DNA of 64,000 nucleotides. Source: Magnetovibrio sp. (GTDB taxonomy: Bacteria > Pseudomonadota > Alphaproteobacteria > Rhodospirillales > Magnetovibrionaceae). Numbering within the stretch: position 1 is the first letter of the stretch; each line of letters starts with the position of its first letter. This document shows positions 36,570-45,466 of the stretch, one piece after another. The notes under the pieces are model-generated. The model was not told the DNA's origin. It did no database searches and saw only the letters and a list, made by a program, of their open reading frames with translations. The DNA lies in contig NZ_DATCTF010000007.1 in assembly GCF_036568125.1 (NCBI RefSeq), forward strand, positions 62,001 to 126,000. Reading direction: 5' to 3'. The position numbers were made by a program, and so were the translations under genes.

Positions 36570-37277
36570 ATGAGCACCAGAGAGACCCTGATCCTCATTC
36601 CCGGACTGTTGTGCGACGCGGCGTTGTGGGCGCACCAAGTGATCGGGTTGTCCGACTTGGTCGACGTGCACGTCGCCGACATCGCCGACGACAACACCAT
36701 GGAGACGATGGCCGCCGCGATCTTGGATTACGCGCCGGACAACTTCGCGCTGGCGGGGCTCAGCATGGGCGGTTACGTGGCCCAGGAAATCATGCGCCAG
36801 GAACCGGGCCGGGTGACCCACCTGGGATTGTTGGACACCAACGCACGCGCCGATTTGCCGGAACAAAGCGAAACCCGAAAAGCGCTGATGGCGGAAGCCG
36901 ATGCCGGACACTTCGACGCCATCGCACCCAAGCTGCTGCCCAAGTTGGTCAACGCCGCGCACGCGCAAGACCCGGCCATCGCCAAGGTCGTCTTGCAAAT
37001 GGCCGAACGGGTCGGGGTGGATGGGTTCATCAACCAGCAAAACGCGATCTTAAACCGCGTCGACGGGCGTCCCGACCTCGCCAAGATCGATTGTCCGACG
37101 TTGGTGCTGTGCGGCGCGGACGACGCCATGACGCCACCTTCCGTGCACCAGGAAATGGTCGACGGTATCGGCGCCAACGCCACTTTGACGGTGATTCCCG
37201 ATTGCGGTCATCTCAGCCCGCTGGAACAACCCGACGCCGTTACGGCGGCGATGCGCGCGTGGCTGGGCCGGTCTTGA
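36570..37277 (+). CDS. Alpha/beta hydrolase
   Basis: A 235-residue soluble alpha/beta hydrolase. Oxyanion region LIPGLLCDAALW, nucleophile elbow GLSMGG (Ser65), acid in VLCGADDAMTPP and His in IPDCGHLSPLEQPD are all in place, so it should be active. It resembles the small esterase/haloperoxidase-like group without a cap. Starts 10 bases after the isochorismatase-family gene; the two likely act on related small molecules, which cannot be named. Confidence 0.88.
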   Translation: MSTRETLILIPGLLCDAALWAHQVIGLSDLVDVHVADIADDNTMETMAAAILDYAPDNFALAGLSMGGYVAQEIMRQEPGRVTHLGLLDTNARADLPEQSETRKALMAEADAGHFDAIAPKLLPKLVNAAHAQDPAIAKVVLQMAERVGVDGFINQQNAILNRVDGRPDLAKIDCPTLVLCGADDAMTPPSVHQEMVDGIGANATLTVIPDCGHLSPLEQPDAVTAAMRAWLGRS

Positions 37278-37322
37278 GCCAGCGCATTTGATCAGCGCGC
37301 TTGATCCCGCGCGGATATTTCC

Positions 37323-38705
37323 TCACGCGCGTTCGGGAAACACCAGCCGCGACTTGAAGCTTGCGCTGCCTTGGGTCGGGGCTTTGACGTTGAGCACCCC
37401 GTAATTGCGCACGGCCACCAAGTTTTCGTGTTTGCAGGTGAACTTGCCGGCAATTTTGGCGCTTTTTTTGAGGTTGCTTTTGATCACCCCATACAGCGGC
37501 GCGATGTTCGGCAGGTTGGTGATCGGGCTGGCGACGGTTTGACGGAAAATTTCCTTGCCGTTTCTCATCACCGACGTGTTGCTGGCCAAGTGTACGTCGC
37601 CGCCGATGACCTGGAGAATGCGACGTGAATCGGCGGCCTTCCATTTGGCGAGGCATTTGAGCATGCGCAATTGTTCGGCGGCATGGGGCGGCCAGCTCCA
37701 ATGATCTTCGACGTTGTCGGAATACTTGCGCAACTTTTTGATTTGCGTGGTGTTGTAATAGACAAGCGGCACGGGCGTTGCGACCACCAGGGCGGTGGTG
37801 TTGGCGAACAGACCGCCGGGGCTCAGGGCTTGTTCGATGCGCCGCCATTGCGCCGCGCCCAGATAGGGGCTGCTGTCATCAAGCTGGCGGCCGCCGCGCT
37901 GGTCCGTCATCAGCACGCCGATGGTGCCGAAAACATGCATGTGATCTTCGTAAGTCGAACTGGGAACCGTGGGGTCGTCGTCGGCCCACAATTGTCGTTG
38001 GTATTCGCGATAGACTTGGCGGGCCAGGGTGCCGATGTGAAAGGCGGGGTGGTTGGGGTCGTGATCTTGGGGCTTGCCACCCCAGCCGTCACGGACTTCA
38101 TGGTCGTCCCATATCATCAGGTTGGAAACATTGGCGAGCACCTGGCGGGTTCCCGGCTCGGTCCAGTTGTCCCGGTATTCATCGCGATACATGCTCAAAA
38201 TCATGTTGCTTTCGGTGGCGTTCGGCGGTGTATCGCGCCGCGCAGCAGGACGGTTCGCGAGATACCGCATCGCTTTTTTGAAGGTACGGTCTGCGTACAC
38301 CTGATCGCCCAAGTGCAACAGAATATCGATTTTTCGGGTGTTGACGTGGCTGTCGAACAGGTATGCCCATTGATCCGTCGGATCGTCGTTCAGAGACCAG
38401 GGTTTGTTGCAGCTGAGAAAACCAAAATTCAACCGTTCGGGATTTTGCGGCAGGGTTTTGAAGGAGCCCTGCACCGGACAATTCGCGCCGTCGATTTCGA
38501 GCGTGTAAAGCGTGTCCGGCCGCAAGCCCGTCAGTGTATAGGGTTGAACGGTTTTGGCTTTCAGGGTGTGGCTGAGCGGTTCGCCGCTGTGGTCGGCACC
38601 GACGGCCTTAAGCGTCACGGTGGCTTTTGAAGCCGTTTCGATCAGAATGCGTGCGCTGTCGTGGGTCACTTTACCGATGATCGGGCCGAGGGTGATGGTG
38701 GCCAT
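37323..38705 (-). CDS. PhoD-like metallophosphatase (alkaline phosphatase D family)
   Basis: A 460-residue PhoD-type phosphatase/phosphodiesterase. An N-terminal fibronectin-like beta domain (residues 1-85, ITLGPIIGKVTHDSARILIE ... YTLTGLRPDTLYTLEID) precedes the metallophosphatase core: FLSCNKPW, LHLGDQVYAD, IWDDHEVRDGWGG and VIGGDVHLAS. There is no signal or Tat peptide, unlike classic secreted PhoD, so it should be cytoplasmic. AAGGGGAG lies before the ATG. Convergent with the hydrolase gene. Confidence 0.87.
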   Translation of the reverse strand: MATITLGPIIGKVTHDSARILIETASKATVTLKAVGADHSGEPLSHTLKAKTVQPYTLTGLRPDTLYTLEIDGANCPVQGSFKTLPQNPERLNFGFLSCNKPWSLNDDPTDQWAYLFDSHVNTRKIDILLHLGDQVYADRTFKKAMRYLANRPAARRDTPPNATESNMILSMYRDEYRDNWTEPGTRQVLANVSNLMIWDDHEVRDGWGGKPQDHDPNHPAFHIGTLARQVYREYQRQLWADDDPTVPSSTYEDHMHVFGTIGVLMTDQRGGRQLDDSSPYLGAAQWRRIEQALSPGGLFANTTALVVATPVPLVYYNTTQIKKLRKYSDNVEDHWSWPPHAAEQLRMLKCLAKWKAADSRRILQVIGGDVHLASNTSVMRNGKEIFRQTVASPITNLPNIAPLYGVIKSNLKKSAKIAGKFTCKHENLVAVRNYGVLNVKAPTQGSASFKSRLVFPERA

Positions 38706-38867
38706 GTCCTACTCCCCTTTTTCGATGAGCACATCCGAATGAGGGATCATTTTATCGGCTCTCCACCTTTTGCGCGAGTCTGCAACGCGGTGTTTTTCCC
38801 CGCGCGTGCGCGTGCTAGAACTTTGGGACAGCCCGATGACGTCCTCGCAGCATTCAAGGTTCCGGTC

Positions 38868-39392
38868 ATGCCACTTATTTTGCCTTATCACGGCGTATCG
38901 CCACACATCGACGACAGTGCCTTCGTCGCGCGCACGGCGGTGGTCAGCGGCGATGTGACGATCGGTGCGGACAGCGGCATCTGGTACGGCTGCGTGGTGC
39001 GCGGCGATGTCAATTCCATCCGCATCGGCGTGGGCGTGAACATTCAAGACGGCACCGTGGTGCACGTCTCGCGCCCGTGCCCGACCGTGATCGGGGATCG
39101 GGTGTCGATCGGCCACATGGCGCTGATCCACGCCTGCACCTTGGAAGATGACAGTTTTGTCGGTATGAAGGCCTGCGTGATGGACGGCGCGGTGGTGGAA
39201 CGCGGCGCGTTGGTCGCCGCCGGGTCGCTGGTGACGCCGGGCAAGCGCATTCCCGCAGGGCAGATGTGGGCCGGATCGCCGGCGCGCTATGTGCGCGATG
39301 TGAACGACAAAGACCGAGAGATGATGAATTACGTGCAGCCCAATTACGTCACCTTGGCGCACGAATACAAAAAGACCGAAAGCGAGACTTGA
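38868..39392 (+). CDS. Gamma-class carbonic anhydrase-like protein
   Basis: A 174-residue left-handed beta-helix protein. Hexapeptide-type turns run through the chain, with zinc-ligand His residues in DGTVVHVSRPCPTVIGDRVSIGHMALIHACTL and the R-G-D-V-N-S-I-R-I-G motif. Such proteins (YrdA/PaaY/CaiE relatives) range from active carbonic anhydrases to thioesterase-like variants, so activity is not certain. Its stop codon overlaps the meaB start by one base (TGATG), linking the two translationally. Confidence 0.9.
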   Translation: MPLILPYHGVSPHIDDSAFVARTAVVSGDVTIGADSGIWYGCVVRGDVNSIRIGVGVNIQDGTVVHVSRPCPTVIGDRVSIGHMALIHACTLEDDSFVGMKACVMDGAVVERGALVAAGSLVTPGKRIPAGQMWAGSPARYVRDVNDKDREMMNYVQPNYVTLAHEYKKTESET

Positions 39393-40366
39393 TGGCTGAC
39401 GATACCCACGCTTCGACGCACACGCTGGTGGCGGATGTTTTGGCGGGCAAGACCCGCGCGATCGCACGCGCCATGTCCATCGCCGAAGGCCGCAGTGCAG
39501 ACGCCGAAGCCCTGATGGCGGACATCCATCGCCACGCCGGACGCGCCCATGTGGTCGGACTGACCGGCGTTCCCGGCAGCGGCAAATCGACCTTGGTCGC
39601 GGCGTTGACGCGCGAATTTCGCAAAGCGGGCAAGACCGTCGGCATCGTCGCCATCGACCCGTCGAGTCCGTTTTCCGGCGGCGCGATCTTGGGCGACCGG
39701 GTGCGCATGACCGGGTTCGCCGATGACGATGGCGTGTTCATTCGTTCCATGGCGACGCGCGGCGCGCTGGGCGGTCTGGCGCGCGCGTCGCTCGACACCG
39801 TCGACGTGTTGGACGCGGCGGGTTTCGACGTGGTGTTGATCGAAACCGTCGGCGTGGGCCAGGACGAGGTCGACATCGTTCAGGCCGCGCACACCGTGAT
39901 CGTGGTGTCCGCGCCGGGGCTTGGCGACGAAATCCAAGCCATCAAGGCGGGGGTATTGGAAATCGCCGATATTCATGTGGTCAGCAAAAGCGACAAACCC
40001 GATGCACCGCGCACCATTCAGGATTTGACCGGGATGCTGCATTTGGGCCGTCCCGGAAAGGGTGACAAGACGTGGGCGATCCCGGTGGTGCCCACCAGCG
40101 CGGAAACGGGCGAGGGCATCCATGAGCTTGCGAACAAGATCGCGGCCCATTACGAGCACCTCGACAGCAGTGGCGAGATGGACGTGCGCAAGCGCCAGAT
40201 TTTGCAAATGCGCATCATCAAAACGGCCGAGGACATGCTGCGCGAACGCTTGCTGCGCGAACGCGAAGGCGCGTTGCAAGAGCTGCTGGATAGCGCCTAT
40301 AAACGCGACATCGACGTGCGCGCCGCGGCGCGCGAGTTGCTCGATGCGACAACGAAAAAAGGATAG
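39392..40366 (+). CDS. meaB: MeaB/ArgK GTPase, methylmalonyl-CoA mutase chaperone
   Basis: G3E GTPase that loads and protects B12-dependent methylmalonyl-CoA mutase. 324 residues: P-loop GLTGVPGSGKSTLV, VAIDPSSPFSGGAILGDRVRM, switch region ATRGALGGLARAS, IETVGVGQDEVDI and the base-recognition SKSDKPDA (S/N-K-x-D). The C-terminal helical dimerisation region is complete. TGATG overlap with the carbonic anhydrase gene; slyX follows after 8 bases. The mutase itself is not in the window. It adds to the evidence that B12 coenzymes are used here, along with nrdJ. Confidence 0.94.
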   Translation: MADDTHASTHTLVADVLAGKTRAIARAMSIAEGRSADAEALMADIHRHAGRAHVVGLTGVPGSGKSTLVAALTREFRKAGKTVGIVAIDPSSPFSGGAILGDRVRMTGFADDDGVFIRSMATRGALGGLARASLDTVDVLDAAGFDVVLIETVGVGQDEVDIVQAAHTVIVVSAPGLGDEIQAIKAGVLEIADIHVVSKSDKPDAPRTIQDLTGMLHLGRPGKGDKTWAIPVVPTSAETGEGIHELANKIAAHYEHLDSSGEMDVRKRQILQMRIIKTAEDMLRERLLREREGALQELLDSAYKRDIDVRAAARELLDATTKKG

Positions 40367-40374
40367 AGCGGATC

Positions 40375-40590
40375 ATGAGTGACGAACTGGAACGCCGCGT
40401 CCAGGCGCTGGAAGAAATGCTCGCCCATCGCGACGGCGAGGTGCAGGATCTGTCCGACATGGTCAGCCAGCAGTGGAAGCGCATCGAGAAATTGGAACGC
40501 GAGATCGAGCGCACCAAAGACCGCATCATCACCTTGGAAGACGAGGTCGGCGACGGCCCCGAAGCCAGTCAAAAACCACCGCATTGGTAA
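40375..40590 (+). CDS. slyX: SlyX family protein
   Basis: A 71-residue coiled-coil protein: heptads run from residue 3 to 55 (LERRVQALEEMLAHRDGEVQDL ... WKRIEKLEREIERTKDRI) and the family ending PPHW is present. Function of SlyX is unknown. Eight bases after meaB and ten before the next gene, so it is in the same operon. Confidence 0.92.
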   Translation: MSDELERRVQALEEMLAHRDGEVQDLSDMVSQQWKRIEKLEREIERTKDRIITLEDEVGDGPEASQKPPHW

Positions 40591-40599
40591 GGATCTGAA

Positions 40600-41511
40600 A
40601 TGAAAGCCAAGACATTGTGCACCATCGCCGCCATCGTATGCGCCATCGGGACGATCGGCATCACCGGTGCAAGTTTGGCGGAAGGGTTTCAGACCCCGTA
40701 TCACAACATCGCCAACGAAAAGGCCCGTTGGTGGGATGATGCCTGGTGGGACGACGGACAACTGCCCGAGGTGCAAAACCACAAAGTTGTCGAACGCGTC
40801 GTTAGCTATAAGAACGGCGACGTCGAGGTGCCTGCCGTGGTGCTGCGCCCCGACGACGATAAGCAATACCCAGCAGTTCTGTTTCAGCATGGCCGCGCCG
40901 GTTGGATGGATTTGATCCACCGCCATGCACGGCGTTTGGCGGCGCGTGGCTTTGTGGTGTTGGCGCCCGACGTTTACGCGGCGCGTTTTCTCGATCCGCG
41001 CCCCATCGAACACGATTATGCGACCGAAGGCGACGTCAACGCCGGCGTCGATTATCTGTTGTCGCTGCCGGATGTTTCGACCAAAAGGGCGTGCCTTTAT
41101 AGCCACACCCGCGGCGGTTACTACACGCTCAAGGTCGCGGTGACGTACAAGCGCCAAGACGATGCGGTCGGCTGTTACGTATCTTATTATCCGCACATGC
41201 AAGATCCCAACGCGCCGGAACCCGAACAAGTTTATCGCTATGCCTCCGAGGCCGATGCGCTGACCATTCCGGCGATGATCTTCATCGGCGAGCACGAGCA
41301 ATATCAACGCAAGCGTTCCATCGAAACGGCAGTGAAGTCGATGCTGGACCGCAAACACGACGTCACTCTGATTACCTATCCGGGAGTCGGGCGCGGCTTC
41401 GATTTTCGCCCCGACAACGTGCGTACTTTTGCCGATGACTTGGCGTCCAAGGATGCCGTGGCCCGCGCCGCCCAATTCATGCGCAAACGCTTGAAGTTAT
41501 ATGCAAAATAG
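40600..41511 (+). CDS. Exported dienelactone-hydrolase-like protein, probably catalytically dead
   Basis: A 303-residue alpha/beta hydrolase-fold protein with a signal peptide (MKAKTLCTIAAIVCAIGTIGITGASLA). The fold motifs are clear (PAVLFQHGRAGWMDLIHRHARRLAARGFVVLAPD), but the triad is not: the nucleophile elbow reads S-H-T-R-G-G with Thr170 where Cys or Ser is expected, the acid strand reads IFIGEHEQ, and the usual H-G-F histidine motif is G-R-G-F with Arg265. A binding or sensing role, or an unusual mechanism, is more likely than standard hydrolysis. It shares the meaB-slyX operon. Confidence 0.82.
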   Translation: MKAKTLCTIAAIVCAIGTIGITGASLAEGFQTPYHNIANEKARWWDDAWWDDGQLPEVQNHKVVERVVSYKNGDVEVPAVVLRPDDDKQYPAVLFQHGRAGWMDLIHRHARRLAARGFVVLAPDVYAARFLDPRPIEHDYATEGDVNAGVDYLLSLPDVSTKRACLYSHTRGGYYTLKVAVTYKRQDDAVGCYVSYYPHMQDPNAPEPEQVYRYASEADALTIPAMIFIGEHEQYQRKRSIETAVKSMLDRKHDVTLITYPGVGRGFDFRPDNVRTFADDLASKDAVARAAQFMRKRLKLYAK

Positions 41512-41643
41512 CGATAAATGTTCTGGCTTCGCGGCTGTTGGCGTTGACGCGGATAGCGTGGGGCAGGATACTCGGTCGGTAGTGAGGCCGGATCGAGTCT
41601 CCGTGGGCAAAAGATATTTTGATGTGAGGGGAAACTAACGCCG

Positions 41644-43842
41644 GTGTCGCCGAAGATACCCGTGCGTAAAAGCATAGGCGTCAGGGTCTTTATGTTGATC
41701 TTGGCCGTGGTCGTTCCGCTGGCCGGATTCAATTTCTATAACAGTTCCAAAGAAACAGAGCGCTGGATTGCGGAGATCACCCAAGATCTCAATGTGTCGA
41801 CCCGTGAATCCGCGAACAAGATCGAGGATTTGATCAACGCGTCCGAAGACCTCCTGGCGGTCTTGATCGCGACCGAAGCCGTGACCGACGGAAATTTGTT
41901 CGCCTGTACGCGGGTGTTGCACAACATCCAGGCACAGTTTCCCAAATACACAAATTTTTCGGTTGTCAACGCAGACAAGTACATCGTTTGCAGTTCCGGT
42001 ACGTTGCGTGCGCCCAAGCATGTCGGCACGTCTCCCAATATCATCGAAGCGTTCAACACCAAGTCCTTCGCCATCAGTCCTTTTAAGTTCGGGGTGCTGA
42101 CGGGCAAACCGGTGCTGGTCTTTTCCAAGCCCATTATTGGCGCCGACGGTCAGGTTCGAGGCACCGTCAACAATGGCCTCAGCTTGACGTGGTTAAGCGA
42201 ATTCCTGTCGGGGCTTTCTCATCTTGATGGGCAGCGCATGGTGGTGTTCGACGGCCAGGGCAGGGTGATGGCCGGTCACCCTCACGACCAATTTCTGATC
42301 GGATCGTCGCTGTTCGACACGGCGCTCGGTCGCGCGGTGATCGGGAAAAAGGATGGCGCGGTGCAGTTCATCGATGAAAACGGCGATGACATCCGCGCCT
42401 ACATTTCCTCGATCGACAGAATTCCGGGAGGTGCGTACATCGTGGCTTTCGCGCCGCTCAGCCCATTGTTGACCGACACCCGGCAGGGCTTATTCCTTCA
42501 TCTCGCACTATTGGTGGCGTTGGCCTCAACATCATTACTGATGGGCTGGATGGGGGTGCGGGTTTTGGTGCTCGACCCGATCGACAAGTTGACGGTGTTG
42601 GCGAGAAAAGTCGAACAGGGCGATCTGACGGCGCGTTCCGAAATGGCCTACCATACCGGCGATCTGGGAACTTTGGCGTTGGCTTACGATCGCATGATCG
42701 AAGCCCTGGATACGCGCACAAGCGCGCTGCGCGAAAGCGAAGCGCATTACCGTGAATTGGTGGAAAGCGAAGAACAGTTGATCCATCGCTTCCTGCCCGA
42801 CACCACCGAGGTGTTCGTCAACCAAGCCTTGGCCGATTTTTTCGGCGGTACACCCGAACAGTGGGTGGGACATAAATGGATTGACCACGTCCGCGAGCCT
42901 GATCGCACGGCCATTTTAGCTGTGCTGGAAAAATGCACACCGGCCCGGCCTGCCAATGTATTCGAAGCGATGGCCAAGAACGCTGCGGGCGAAGACCGCT
43001 GGTTGCGTTGGAACAATCGGGCCTTTTTCGACGACCAGGGGCGCGTGACGCATTTTCAAGCTGTGGCGATAGATCTCACCGACCGCAAGAAGGTCGAGCA
43101 CAATCTCGAACTGGCGATGATGGATGCGCGCGCAGCCAACCGGGCGAAATCGAACTTTCTGGCCAACATGAGCCACGAACTTCGCACGCCGCTGAATTCG
43201 ATCATCGGCTTTTCCGAAATGATGTCGTCGGGGGTGATGGGCAAGCTGCCGGAAAAATACGAAGAGTATTCGCATTTCATCAGTTCCAGCGGCCATCACC
43301 TGTTGAACATCATCAACGACATTCTCGATCTGTCGAAGATCGAAGCGGGTATGTTGGCGTTGGAAGAAGAGGAGGTTCGTCTCGACCGCGAAGTGATGGA
43401 AGTCCTGGCGATGATCCAAGATCAGGCTTTGAAAAACGGCAATGCCCTGCACAACAAGCTCGAACGCAACGATGCCTACGTTCTGCGCGCGGACCGCATG
43501 CGGGTCAAACAGGTGCTGCTCAACATCGTCAGCAACGCCGCCAAGTTTACCCACGACGGTAGGGTCGAAGTCAGCGCCCGCAAGGTCGACGGCGCGATTG
43601 CGCTGACGATCAGTGACACGGGCATCGGCATGGCCCAGCAAGACATCGACATTGCGTTGCGCCCCTTCGGTCAAGTCGATGGGCGACACCTCAACAAGCG
43701 CTACGAAGGCACCGGCTTGGGATTGCCCCTGGCGCAGCAATTGATGGAGATGCACGGCGGCGAGATGGTCATCGACAGCACGCCGGGCAAGGGAACGTCG
43801 GTGACGTTGATGTTTCCCGCCGAACGGACCGTGACGAACTGA
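41644..43842 (+). CDS. Sensor histidine kinase (dCache-HAMP-PAS-HisKA-HATPase)
   Basis: A 732-residue membrane kinase. TM1 at residues 13-31, a periplasmic dCache/PDC domain at 32-275, TM2 at 283-305, HAMP at 305-360, a PAS domain at 365-485 ending in VAIDLTDRKK, HisKA with His511 in NMSHELRTPLNSIIGF, and HATPase_c with NIVSNAAKFT, DTGIGM and EGTGLGLPL. The GTG start follows GAGGGG by 12 bases. No receiver gene adjacent. The dCache sensor commonly binds small organic ligands; the ligand is unknown. The kinase core is closely similar to that of the LytS-like kinase at 27 kb. Confidence 0.92.
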   Translation: MSPKIPVRKSIGVRVFMLILAVVVPLAGFNFYNSSKETERWIAEITQDLNVSTRESANKIEDLINASEDLLAVLIATEAVTDGNLFACTRVLHNIQAQFPKYTNFSVVNADKYIVCSSGTLRAPKHVGTSPNIIEAFNTKSFAISPFKFGVLTGKPVLVFSKPIIGADGQVRGTVNNGLSLTWLSEFLSGLSHLDGQRMVVFDGQGRVMAGHPHDQFLIGSSLFDTALGRAVIGKKDGAVQFIDENGDDIRAYISSIDRIPGGAYIVAFAPLSPLLTDTRQGLFLHLALLVALASTSLLMGWMGVRVLVLDPIDKLTVLARKVEQGDLTARSEMAYHTGDLGTLALAYDRMIEALDTRTSALRESEAHYRELVESEEQLIHRFLPDTTEVFVNQALADFFGGTPEQWVGHKWIDHVREPDRTAILAVLEKCTPARPANVFEAMAKNAAGEDRWLRWNNRAFFDDQGRVTHFQAVAIDLTDRKKVEHNLELAMMDARAANRAKSNFLANMSHELRTPLNSIIGFSEMMSSGVMGKLPEKYEEYSHFISSSGHHLLNIINDILDLSKIEAGMLALEEEEVRLDREVMEVLAMIQDQALKNGNALHNKLERNDAYVLRADRMRVKQVLLNIVSNAAKFTHDGRVEVSARKVDGAIALTISDTGIGMAQQDIDIALRPFGQVDGRHLNKRYEGTGLGLPLAQQLMEMHGGEMVIDSTPGKGTSVTLMFPAERTVTN

Positions 43843-43854
43843 ACGCGATTGCCG

Positions 43855-44556
43855 CTAATCCCGAAGATTGTCTTGAAAGGGAATGCTCTTGAGATAGTCG
43901 TGCAAACGCTTACCCGGTTCATCGCGGAAGTGTTCACTCAGCACCGTCAATGCGCGCAAACGGTCGAGACGGAAATTGCGAAACCCCGCGCGCAGTTCAC
44001 ACCATCCCAGCATCAACCAAACGGACCCGAAAAATGCGAGGGCCAACGGGCGAACGGTACGCACCGAATGCGCGCCGCTTTCATCTACGTATTCGATTTG
44101 AACGGTTTGGCGGACGCGGATGGCGCGGCGTATGGCGCTGAAGTCGACACGCCAAGGAATTTTTTGCGCACTGTGCGGGGCGAACAGGGCTACGCCTTGA
44201 AGGGCCTCGCGTTGACGTGTCCCCAACAGGGCCTTGATCTTGCCCATGGTTTGACGTGCGGTGGCGGCGGTGGTTTCGTCGGTCCAACTGCACGCCATCG
44301 ACAATCCCAAAACTAGGCACTCCAACTCTTCGGCGTCGAACTGCACCGGCGGCAAGGTGAAGGAACGATCCAAGACATAGCCAACGCCCGCTTCGCCGCT
44401 GATCGGTACGCCCGAGAGCATCAAGTCTTGGATGTCGCGGTAAATGGTGCGGGGGGTGACGCCGAATTCGACGGCGATGCGCGCAGCCGTGACCGCGCGC
44501 CTGCGTCCTTGCAGGAAATTGACGATGCGAAAAAGTCGGTCCGAACGGCGGCTCAT
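43855..44556 (-). CDS. WYL-domain transcriptional regulator (YafY/DeoR type)
   Basis: A 233-residue regulator with an N-terminal HTH_11 domain (RLFRIVNFLQGRRRAVTAARIAVEFGVTPRTIYRDIQDL) and a C-terminal WYL ligand-binding domain (VQIEYVDESGAHSVRTVRPLALAFFGSVWLMLGWCELRAGFRNFRLDR region, residues 140-200). Divergent from an SRPBCC gene with a 97-base shared promoter region containing a TGTCAG inverted/direct repeat, the likely operator. Twelve bases separate its stop from the convergent kinase gene. Confidence 0.9.
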   Translation of the reverse strand: MSRRSDRLFRIVNFLQGRRRAVTAARIAVEFGVTPRTIYRDIQDLMLSGVPISGEAGVGYVLDRSFTLPPVQFDAEELECLVLGLSMACSWTDETTAATARQTMGKIKALLGTRQREALQGVALFAPHSAQKIPWRVDFSAIRRAIRVRQTVQIEYVDESGAHSVRTVRPLALAFFGSVWLMLGWCELRAGFRNFRLDRLRALTVLSEHFRDEPGKRLHDYLKSIPFQDNLRD

Positions 44557-44579
44557 GAAATCACTCAACCACACCCTTG

Positions 44580-44608
44580 CTGACACCACGTTGTCAGTAG
44601 AGTGTCAG
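44580..44608. promoter_or_regulatory. Putative operator: CTGACA-N6-TGTCAG-N5-TGTCAG
   Basis: CTGACA (44580-44585) and TGTCAG (44592-44597) form an inverted repeat; a further TGTCAG (44603-44608) repeats at 11 bases, one helical turn. It is located between the divergent WYL regulator and SRPBCC gene, just ahead of TATAAC (44609-44614), so it would overlap the promoter. Confidence 0.6.
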
Positions 44609-44653
44609 TATAACGGTTTTGTCGATAGACAATGCAACCATTGGAGAATGACC

Positions 44654-45043
44654 ATGAACACAGTCACCAAAACCGTTCACCTGGACGCCGACCGCGATCG
44701 GGTGTTCGCGTTCGTGTCGAACATCGAAAACCTGCCCAAGTGGGCGCACAATTTTTGTCGCGACGTGAAACGCGAAGGCGACGATTACAAGGTCGTCGGA
44801 TCGGAAGGCGAAATCTATTTCACCATTGACGCCGATGCACGCACCGGCGTCGTCGACATGAGCGGCGGGCCCAGCAAAGATCAAATGGGCTGTTGGCCGG
44901 CACGGGTCGTGGGCTTGCCCGATGGCACCAGCCTGTTCGCATTCACTTGCGTTCAGTTTCCAGGTGTGACGGATGAGAGTTTCGCAGCAGACGAGGACAA
45001 CGTGGAAGCAGAATTGGAATCGTTGCGAACGTTGTTCGTTTAA
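44654..45043 (+). CDS. SRPBCC-family (START/polyketide-cyclase-like) protein
   Basis: A 129-residue soluble protein with the helix-grip SRPBCC layout: TVTKTVHLDADRDRVFAFVSNIENLPKWAHNFCRDVKREG opens the fold, and the C-terminal helix is DNVEAELESLRTLF. GGAGA lies 7 bases before the chosen ATG; an in-frame ATG at 44648 is too close. Divergently paired with the WYL regulator, which is probably its controller. Ligand unknown. Confidence 0.86.
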   Translation: MNTVTKTVHLDADRDRVFAFVSNIENLPKWAHNFCRDVKREGDDYKVVGSEGEIYFTIDADARTGVVDMSGGPSKDQMGCWPARVVGLPDGTSLFAFTCVQFPGVTDESFAADEDNVEAELESLRTLFV

Positions 45044-45046
45044 ACG

Positions 45047-45074
45047 AAAACGGAGGGGCTTGCCCCTCCGCTTT
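45047..45074. terminator. Bidirectional terminator
   Basis: CGGAGGGG-C and G-CCCCTCCG form a GC-rich stem flanked by AAAA and TTTT, between convergent stop codons at 45043 and 45079. Confidence 0.85.
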
Positions 45075-45078
45075 TCAT

Positions 45079-45462
45079 TTACTTCTTTTCCAATCCCAGC
45101 GTTTCCACCATGGATTTGATCTCGTAGACCTGGGCCGCCATGGTCAGGCGGGTGGCTTTGTTTTGCTTGACCGCAGAGAGTGTTTCTTCGGCGTAGCTTT
45201 GAATGCGGGTCATGTTGCTTTTGAGGTTTTGCAGCATCATCAAGGCGACGTCTTTTTCCTGCGTGGTCGACAGCAGCACTTCTTCCAGCTTCCACAGCTG
45301 TTCGGACATCTGCACCATCTGCTCGGTCTCGACCGCTTGCGCCTCGATCATGTTGTTGAGATCGGCTTTGAGCGCATCGTTCTCTTGCTGCAAGCTCACG
45401 ATTTGCTTTTCAGCGGCTTTGAGCAGGTCTTTGTGGTTCTTGCCCACAGGGGTGTTCGTCAT
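45079..45462 (-). CDS. Coiled-coil protein downstream of PHA synthase
   Basis: A 127-residue, almost entirely helical protein: heptads LLKAAEKQIVSLQQENDALKADL, then QMSEQLWKLEEVLLSTTQEKDVALMMLQNLKSNM. It has no signal peptide or membrane helix. Four bases separate phaC's stop from its ATG, with GAGGG inside the phaC end, so it is co-translated with the synthase. Position and composition suggest a granule-associated (phasin-like) or synthase-accessory protein, but no phasin motif is recognisable. Ends just before a bidirectional terminator. Confidence 0.8.
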   Translation of the reverse strand: MTNTPVGKNHKDLLKAAEKQIVSLQQENDALKADLNNMIEAQAVETEQMVQMSEQLWKLEEVLLSTTQEKDVALMMLQNLKSNMTRIQSYAEETLSAVKQNKATRLTMAAQVYEIKSMVETLGLEKK

Positions 45463-45466
45463 AACC

